Assembly: GCF_000003605.2 (NCBI RefSeq)
Contig: NW_003109980.1
Location: forward strand, 152,593-167,513
From: Saccoglossus kowalevskii
Taxonomy: Eukaryota; Hemichordata; Enteropneusta; Harrimaniidae
Length of the DNA: 14,921 bases
Reading direction: 5' to 3'
The notes below the pieces were generated by a model, which worked only from the letters and a program-made list of their open reading frames with translations, was not told where the DNA came from and ran no database searches. Shown piece by piece: positions 9,359 through 14,921 of the stretch (positions are counted from its first letter, which is position 1; each line of letters opens with the position of its first letter). The position numbers and the translations under genes are program-made.

Positions 9359-10302
9359 TTTTTAGTCCCCGTTCGGATGCAGTCCGAAAACGAGGACTTG
9401 TGTTTTGACCTTTGTGCGTCTGTGTGTGCGGACCTGTATCTTAGAAATGCCTGGACCAATCACAATCAAACTTCACACATACATCATACATGATATTATA
9501 CATATGCATGTCAATTTGTTCCACGATCTGACTCAAGATAGCCGAATGGCGGCCTTTTTTGTGCTAAAAATCATCAAAATCAAACATTTTTCGGCTGTTT
9601 ACAGATGGATTTTGTTCAAAATTGGTATACATTAGACATTATAGTTTTGTTTTTCAGAGAAGATTTAAAATGGCCAACTGGCGGCCATTTTGTTTTAATG
9701 AATGTGGTTCTAGTGCCATATCTCTGAGTTACTTTGACTGATTATGTTCAAATTTTAAATATTCATTATAGATTATATCATAGATATACAGATATATTGG
9801 TTTGACGATCCTATTCCAAATAGTGGTCATTTTTGTGCTAAAAAATCATCAAATATCAAGCATTTCTGGCATTTCTGGATGGATTTCGCTCAAACTTGGT
9901 ACATACATTAGACATTACGGGTTCCTGATGCACGGCATTTTATTTTTCAGATTGGATTCAAAATGGCTGACTTGCGGCCATTTTGTTTTAATGATTAGGC
10001 TTCTTGAGCCATATCTCTTAAATGCTTTGACTGATTATATTCAAATTTTATATATTCGTTGTACATCATGTTATATATATAGATGTATTTAAAATGGCTG
10101 ATTTTGAATGCTGTTCCAGAGCAATATCTCTCAATATGGACAAGTACTTGTTTGACGATCATTGATACAAATGTCAATCATTTTAGGGTTAAAAAATCAT
10201 ATTCCTGACATGGTTATATTCCAGCTATATTACTATAAACAAAACTATATACCGGTATCTTAAATTTGATAACTAACGGGGACTGTGCCATGCATGACTT
10301 GT
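9359..10302 (+). mobile_element. Hairpin-ended non-autonomous element B
   Basis: It starts TTTTTAGTCCCCGTT with an imperfect terminal hairpin (9364 to about 9398: AGTCCCCGTTCGGA, loop TGCA, then a partner ending ACGAGGACT). The arm recurs inverted as AACGGGGACT at 10275-10284. It is followed by the palindrome-bearing GCCATGCATGA and CTTGT. This is the same order of parts as element A with different sequence. The body contains an imperfect tandem duplication, described separately. There is no coding capacity. It sits in intron 1 of the CDIPT-like gene. Confidence 0.75.
9541..10200 (+). repeat. Imperfect tandem duplication inside element B
   Basis: Blocks recur about 270-290 bp apart: TGTGCTAAAAATCATC at about 9560 and 9834, an AAATGGC..ACT.GCGGCCATTTTG block near 9668 and 9960, and CTTTGACTGATTAT near 9732 and 10025. 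A third partial unit starts at TTTGACGATCAT near 10151, matching TTTGACGATCCT near 9801. The copies are substantially diverged. Confidence 0.75.
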
Positions 10303-11066
10303 TTAGTCTAGACTTCCAGCATAATGTCTATGTGCCAGCAGACCTGTCTTGTGTAATATTAATTTTAATTCCATTTTCATTAAAAACCTAGTTTGAAATG
10401 TGATTACAAAATTGAGAACTAGTCTGAAATAGTTCTAACAAAAAAAATGAGTGTGAACCAAAAAAAGAGTCAAAATCTTTCTTTTTAACATTGTTGAATT
10501 TTCTGGCTATAGATGTGAAATGAGAATAATACATTATGCTTTGTATTATTGTTTATCTCATATGTATCTTGGTGTTGTACAATTGGGAGGTTTTGAGTTG
10601 GATTTCCTATCTGACTGCTCACTCAACAGTATAAAATAAAACATGTTCTGCCTAGACCACCAAAATATATTACATCAGGAATTTGTCTCTAATGGAATGA
10701 TGAAAACTTTAAATAAATGTAATTATGTGTATTATTTCTTCATTTAAAACAATTCAATTATGAATGTTTTTTCATGCATGTCTTAAGGGTATAAAATGTT
10801 ACATAGAATTAAGCTAGCCAATACAAAATTGGCCAGAACAATAGATAATTCAACAATACAATAAAAAAATGCATAAATAGGGTGAAATATGAATTTACAA
10901 GAAAAATAGAAATAAAATCACACAATATTAATAGCAGCTGTGCGACTATGAGATTTTGAGATATAAAAAATGATTTCTGGTATTGTATGAATGGATTGCA
11001 GAGTTTAAAATGAGGTTAGATAAATATGCTAGAACTATGTAATTCTTGTGTTGCTAATATTGCGAG

Positions 11067-11151
11067 TAATAAATAAATAAATAGACAGACAGTAAGACAG
11101 ACAGACAAAAAACAAACAAACAAATAAATAAACAAATAAACAAACAAACTT
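11067..11151. repeat. Compound tetranucleotide microsatellite
   Basis: Successive AAAT, GACA, AAAC and mixed AAAT/AAAC units form an imperfect array in intron 1 of the CDIPT-like gene. Non-coding. Confidence 0.9.
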
Positions 11152-11194
11152 GGTTATAATCATCTATAAAGTCCTTTTACCAGACAATATTGCT

Positions 11195-11330
11195 TGAGTC
11201 TTTTTGATACTCCCGGCCACATCACACACCAATTGTTGGCTGGTAGACTGTATTATTTTCTGTCATTTCCCAGACATCACAGTGCTATGACTGATTTGGC
11301 TCAAAGCTGGTACATATAAGATACATAGAG
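11195..11330 (+). repeat. Diverged fragment related to element B
   Basis: The segment TGACTGATTTGGCTCAAAGC followed by TGGTACATAT resembles the element B block containing TTTCGCTCAAACTTGGTACA near 9887. The fragment has no recognisable ends. Confidence 0.4.
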
Positions 11331-12111
11331 AAGACTGTTTAAAACAGATAATATCCACAGTCTGAATATTAAAAATAAATAAAAATAAATTAACTGTACA
11401 TATTGAATTGTTTAATTTATCTATTTTTCATATTTTAATTACTATTCATACCTTCTGCGTGTTACTAATTTATTGTATTACTTCAATATCTTTAAAAAGA
11501 TAAAATATCAATAAAAATACTTTTAACATACAGTTATATAATAATTTACTAAATATACACTTTGTTGAGTACTCTTTTATAATTTTGTTTAATTGGGATA
11601 TAGCAGTGGTAAATTTATGCAAGTAATAAAAGTCGTGTACGATTTGCGACGTATGCATGTCATTTTATTTCGTATTCAGTTAATACTTTCACCTATGTTA
11701 CGCAGTACAATCAATATTATCCAATTTGTAATCACAAGCTAAATCAATATTTTATCATGACATATGTATAGTAGATCTGTGATTGGTAAATTTTAATTGA
11801 TTACAACAGCTGTTTCTAACTTATAAAATGTTATAAGTATCTGATTTGGCTTATGGATCATTGTAAATTTCAAAAATATTTTGTTACCGAAAATAAAAGC
11901 GGTTTGTTTCTTAATAATGCATTTATCAGCTGGTAGGGTTAATTGCACATTGTAGCTTTCGATTGTGATTATGACACATATTCAATCGATTATTTGATCT
12001 GCTTATAAAGTTCACTGTTAAGTTCAATATAAACATGAATTTGTTTTGTGGTTATTCTTGAAGATTAAGACAATTAGTAATATATTCAATAGAGAGTTGA
12101 TGACATTACCA

Positions 12112-12474
12112 AATGAAAGTCACTGTGACACTTATTGTGCCTAATGAAAGTCATTGCTACTTGTATTGTGTTTTTAGGAACCAAATGAAAGTCATTGATA
12201 CTCATACTGTGTTTTTAGGAACCTAGTGAAAGTCATTGATACTCATACTGTGTTTTTAAGATTCTAATGAAAGTCATTGATACTTATACTATGCTTTTGA
12301 TAATCTAATGAAAGTCATTGATACTCATACTGTGTTTTTGAGAATCTAATGAAAGTCATTGATACTCATAATGTGTTTTTAGGAACCGAATGAAAGTCAT
12401 TGATATTCATAATGTGTTTTTAGGAACCAAATGAAAGTCATTGATACTCATACTGTGTTTTTGAGAATCTAATT
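12112..12474 (+). repeat. 41-bp minisatellite, nine units
   Basis: GAAAGTCA recurs at 12115, 12146, 12187, 12228, 12269, 12310, 12351, 12392 and 12433. The spacing is exactly 41 bp except for the first unit, which is 31 bp. Each unit contains AATGAAAGTCATTGATACTC and then a TGTGTTTTT core. The tail alternates between an AGGAACC type and a GAATCT/GATTCT type. It lies about 310 bp before exon 2 of the CDIPT-like gene. Confidence 0.96.
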
Positions 12475-12784
12475 AATCTAACTGTTTTGTTTTTTGAAAA
12501 GTGTTTGAAGTGATGATCTTGAACATGTCAATGTTGACGATGTAGTTTACCCCATATAAAGGAAAATTTTAATTTTCAAATGATTGCTGATACAGAATGA
12601 TACATTTCGGAATAACAAATTCTATTGTTTTTGGTGTTAGATGTATAATAATCTTAAACATTGTATATTATACGTTTAATCTCAAACAGTCGAGTGCAAT
12701 TTCAGATTTTTTTTGAAAAATGTATAACTATGCAAAGTTACTTGAATTTTTTATTTATTACTACTGCATCTGTTTATTTTGCAG

Positions 12785-12883
12785 GTTATTTACGACTATT
12801 GCTGTTATTTATTAGTAATTTTTATTTTGACTCAAAGCCATCTGTATTTGTTGTTCTGTACAGCATTAATGCAATGCTTGATG
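12785..12883 (+). CDS. CDIPT-like: CDIPT-like CDP-alcohol phosphatidyltransferase, exon 2 (first membrane segments)
   Basis: The acceptor is TTTTGCAG|GT and the donor GATG|GTAAGT. The exon completes Gly14 and encodes residues 15-46 plus one base (phase 1). It starts Y-L-R, followed by a hydrophobic stretch (residues 18-28), a short polar loop DSKPS (29-33) and a second hydrophobic stretch (34-45) leading into the first catalytic Asp, D46. This is the order seen at the start of CDP-alcohol phosphatidyltransferases. The signature itself is completed by exons 3 and 4. Confidence 0.9.
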
Positions 12884-13058
12884 GTAAGTATTCACTGGGA
12901 ATGAATTGAGGAGGGTTTTCATTTTTACAATGTACTAGTTGTATTGACAAATATTGATGATAGAATCAACTCTGAATCTAAGTATGACACTGTTTAAGTT
13001 CAATGTTGTTATGGTGATATGCCATCAACATTTTACGCATTCAGTCTGTGGTGATACA

Positions 13059-13536
13059 GGGAACCCTTGCTAAGTCATACCTCAGTAAGTTGCAGTTTCT
13101 GCTAAGTTGCAAGTAGTTGGATGGCTCCCAAAAATGTTAAGTTTTGCCAGCAGTTTTTAAGTAGAAGAACTAATCAGAAATAGAAGAACTAATAATATTA
13201 GTTTCATCACATTGTGTATTCAATTGGCAGTTGGAGGAGACAACTTAACAATATACAAAGTGTGACAGCAGCCTGACTCAAGATATTGACAGGGGTATGA
13301 AGTCATGACTTTACGTACTTCTTGGCTGTTCCCCTTTGATAAAGCTCTATAAAACTCGCTGCTGAATTCGTGCAAACATGGATGCTGTAATGTTGGTCTA
13401 TAAAAAAAAACATACTATAAAAAAACTTATGTGTATACATGTGCTTTTTATCCATTTTCGATGCATAAACCGCGCTTTCATGAGACCCCTTAGTAAGTCG
13501 TGACCCTTGATATATAGCGGTTTTTGCTTGGTTCCC
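13059..13536. mobile_element. Candidate Tigger/pogo-like remnant
   Basis: The left end reads TACAGGGAACCCTTGCTAAG with further GCTAAGT or AGTAAGT motifs following. The right end, reverse-complemented, reads GGGAACCAAGC and then includes a GACTTACTAAGGGG stretch. The CAG-initial, TA-flanked left end followed by a run of CTAAGT units is the style of pogo/Tigger terminal repeats. Only about 7 bp of the ends are strictly inverted, so the limits are uncertain and two different remnants may abut. No transposase motif was found in the open frames. Confidence 0.4.
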
Positions 13537-13603
13537 GACACTCCCAACTTTCATCAGACCCCACACATGCTTAATACCTTATCTGATACATATGCACATG
13601 CGG

Positions 13604-13640
13604 TGCTGGCTGACTGGTGGCCATTTTTGTTGTAAAAAAA
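13604..13640 (+). repeat. Short fragment related to element B
   Basis: GGCTGACTGGTGGCCATTTT resembles the GGCTGACTTGCGGCCATTTT block of element B near 9963. It is too short to place ends. Confidence 0.4.
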
Positions 13641-13845
13641 CACTATAATCAGGTATTTTGACAATATTTATTTAAAAACAAACTGCAGAGATTTTCATTT
13701 TGCTTTCAAATGATTTCCAGAATATATTGAAACATTTTCAAATTATTGTCCATACATAAAAACTGGCTATTGTTCTGTAATAATCAATAATTACTGTAAT
13801 AATTACTGGTAGTCATTTCTATTCGTTATTCTATGCCATTATTAG

Positions 13846-13901
13846 GTGTTGATGGTGCTGTTGCAAGAGTCCTGAATCAAACTTCATCATTTGGTGCATG
13901 G
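13846..13901 (+). CDS. CDIPT-like: CDIPT-like CDP-alcohol phosphatidyltransferase, exon 3 (core of the catalytic signature)
   Basis: This exon completes Gly47 and encodes residues 48-65, ending TGG|GTAAAT in phase 0. Joined to exon 2 it gives D46-G-V-D49-G50-A-V-A53-R54, then eight residues and G63. These are the first two metal-binding aspartates and the AR pair that contact the CDP moiety in this superfamily. The stretch VLNQTSSFGA between AR and the second half of the motif closely resembles the ALNQ...FGA spacing of animal phosphatidylinositol synthases, which is the main reason for that assignment over choline/ethanolamine or cardiolipin synthase types. Confidence 0.92.
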
Positions 13902-14826
13902 GTAAATATAATTTTTTTTATTATTTGTAATTTAATAACCTTAATTAACTTGAATTATTATAATTGGACCAGTCTTAGAATATTCAGATCCTGTATAGTT
14001 AATACGATTTATAATTTATTACAATTCTAGGGATGATTTCCCACAAGTAAGAATGTCAATCAAAATAGGGTTGCCATATTTTATAAGGTATTTTAATGCT
14101 GTGCAATGTTGATTATTGAAAAAGTATATTGTGATTGCTCTATCATAAGATTTACATTATATACTAGATACTATATTAATAAATATATATTATTTACCAG
14201 ACTTGTCATCGCTTTTTCTAACTTTCAATACCGGTTTTAGAAAGTCAATCACTTATGTAAAATTTCCAAACAAATCTAGCAACTTTGCAATCGATTTACA
14301 CAAATTTGTTTGTTATTTCTTCACAGTATACCTTTAGTTCGTATGGCCGTTCGTATAGAGCTTTCACTTGACTTTTGAATATTTTTCAAACTTTTAATTG
14401 CGAGGTTCAGTACAATAACATCTTCGGTAAAATTTCCAATGAAATCTAATTAATTTGAGTACGAAAGAAATGCAACCAGATATCACTCTTTACCGGTGTA
14501 GAACCACTTTATTTACCCTAAGACACTGATACATGATATTCAAATTCAAGTACATTTGAACTATAGAGGGCGCTATATCATCATGACATTATGCTGAGTG
14601 TATGAACATTATACTGGATACCGTATATATTAATTATAAAAAAAAGTGCTCTCTGAGAAAGTCATATAATCAAACCTAATTAGGTAGTAGAAACAAATCT
14701 GATGTGAATTGTGCAATAATTTTAAGTCACCTCAATTGCATTTCGGATTTTAATGTCATAAAGTGATTTTATACACTGTTTGTATGGTCTAAATATTGAG
14801 AAACTTCTTTATTTTTACTTTTATAG
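13902..14826 (+). other. Intron 3 of the CDIPT-like gene
   Basis: A 925-bp GT-AG intron (GTAAAT donor, TTTATAG acceptor). It is AT-rich. A weak direct repeat beginning GTAAAATTTCCAA occurs near 14257 and again near 14428. Nothing else stands out. Confidence 0.88.
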
Positions 14827-14884
14827 TTTGATGTTGTAATAGACAATGTTGTAAGAGGAATGCTTTGGAGCAGCTTTCTATCAT
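14827..14884 (+). CDS. CDIPT-like: CDIPT-like CDP-alcohol phosphatidyltransferase, exon 4 (end of the catalytic signature)
   Basis: The acceptor is TTTATAG|TTTGAT and the donor TCAT|GTAAGT. It encodes residues 66-84 plus one base (phase 1). It supplies D67 and D71 (FDVVIDN), completing G63-x3-D67-x3-D71, so all four signature aspartates are intact. The residue after D71 is Asn, whereas animal phosphatidylinositol synthases that I recall have Arg there. This suggests a divergent paralogue, possibly with a different alcohol acceptor. The remainder of the protein (a typical family length of 200-260 residues) lies beyond the window. Confidence 0.9.
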
Positions 14885-14921
14885 GTAAGTAATTGATCAT
14901 TTTACCAACAATTTAAAAAAA

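Larger units (their letters stand above)
8145..12784 (+). other. Intron 1 of the CDIPT-like gene (GC-AG, repeat-rich)
   Basis: A 4,640-bp intron with donor GCAAGT and acceptor TTTATTTTGCAG. It contains a MITE-like element (8434-8734), a hairpin-ended element (9359-10302), a compound microsatellite (11067-11151), a related repeat fragment (about 11195-11330) and a 41-bp minisatellite (12112-12474). The rest is AT-rich, including an 11-base G run at 8830-8840. I found no further coding exon inside it. Confidence 0.82.
12884..13845 (+). other. Intron 2 of the CDIPT-like gene
   Basis: A 962-bp intron with GTAAGT donor and ATTATTAG acceptor. It contains a candidate Tigger/pogo-like remnant (13059-13536) and a short fragment related to the element at 9359-10302 (about 13604-13640). 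Confidence 0.88.

Noticed and set aside
13303-13566. Minus-strand 87-codon frame, considered as transposase remnant
   Set aside because: No DDE or helix-turn-helix motif could be identified. It overlaps a candidate non-autonomous element.
1-14921. CRISPR array, tRNA/rRNA genes, bacterial operon or viral genes
   Set aside because: The only regular repeat array is contiguous 41-bp units without spacers. No tRNA cloverleaf or rRNA core was seen, and no viral gene was recognised on either strand.

Overview
The window is AT-rich, intron-containing animal DNA. There are no bacterial-style operons. It holds the 5' ends of two protein genes with short exons, consensus splice sites and large introns, plus many short non-autonomous repeats. 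The repeat types look molluscan: hairpin-ended elements starting TTTTTAG and ending CTTGT, and a MITE with ACTGTAAAA ends. A lophotrochozoan, most likely a bivalve mollusc, is my best guess. That assignment is inference from remembered repeat style, not a search result.

The two genes lie head to head. On the minus strand, a carboxypeptidase D-like M14 metallocarboxypeptidase starts at 7684. Exon 1 (7684-6820) encodes a signal peptide and most of the catalytic domain. Exon 2 (5974-5832) encodes the rest of the catalytic core, including the catalytic Glu. The gene then runs off through an intron whose next exon I could not find before position 1. On the plus strand, a CDP-alcohol phosphatidyltransferase resembling phosphatidylinositol synthase (CDIPT) starts at 8105. 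Its first four exons are 8105-8144, 12785-12883, 13846-13901 and 14827-14884, and it continues past the right edge. The four exons join in frame to give 84 codons carrying the complete D-x2-DG-x2-AR-x8-G-x3-D-x3-D signature. The first intron appears to be a GC-AG intron. The two start codons are only 420 bp apart, and the gap holds two CCAAT boxes in opposite orientation, as expected of a shared bidirectional promoter.

The two products act in unrelated pathways as far as the sequence shows: secretory-pathway peptide trimming and ER phospholipid head-group transfer. Their proximity suggests shared transcription rather than shared biochemistry.

Outside the exons: 1-72 and 4975-5337 are two copies, in opposite orientation, of one hairpin-ended element. 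9359-10302 is a longer element of different sequence but the same end architecture, with an internal tandem duplication. 3955-4269 and 8434-8734 are MITE-like elements with terminal inverted repeats. 1878-2022 and 13059-13536 are weaker inverted-repeat candidates. 12112-12474 is a 41-bp minisatellite inside intron 1 of the phosphatidyltransferase gene. The left 5 kb and the middle of intron 1 are otherwise low-complexity AT-rich DNA in which I see no gene.
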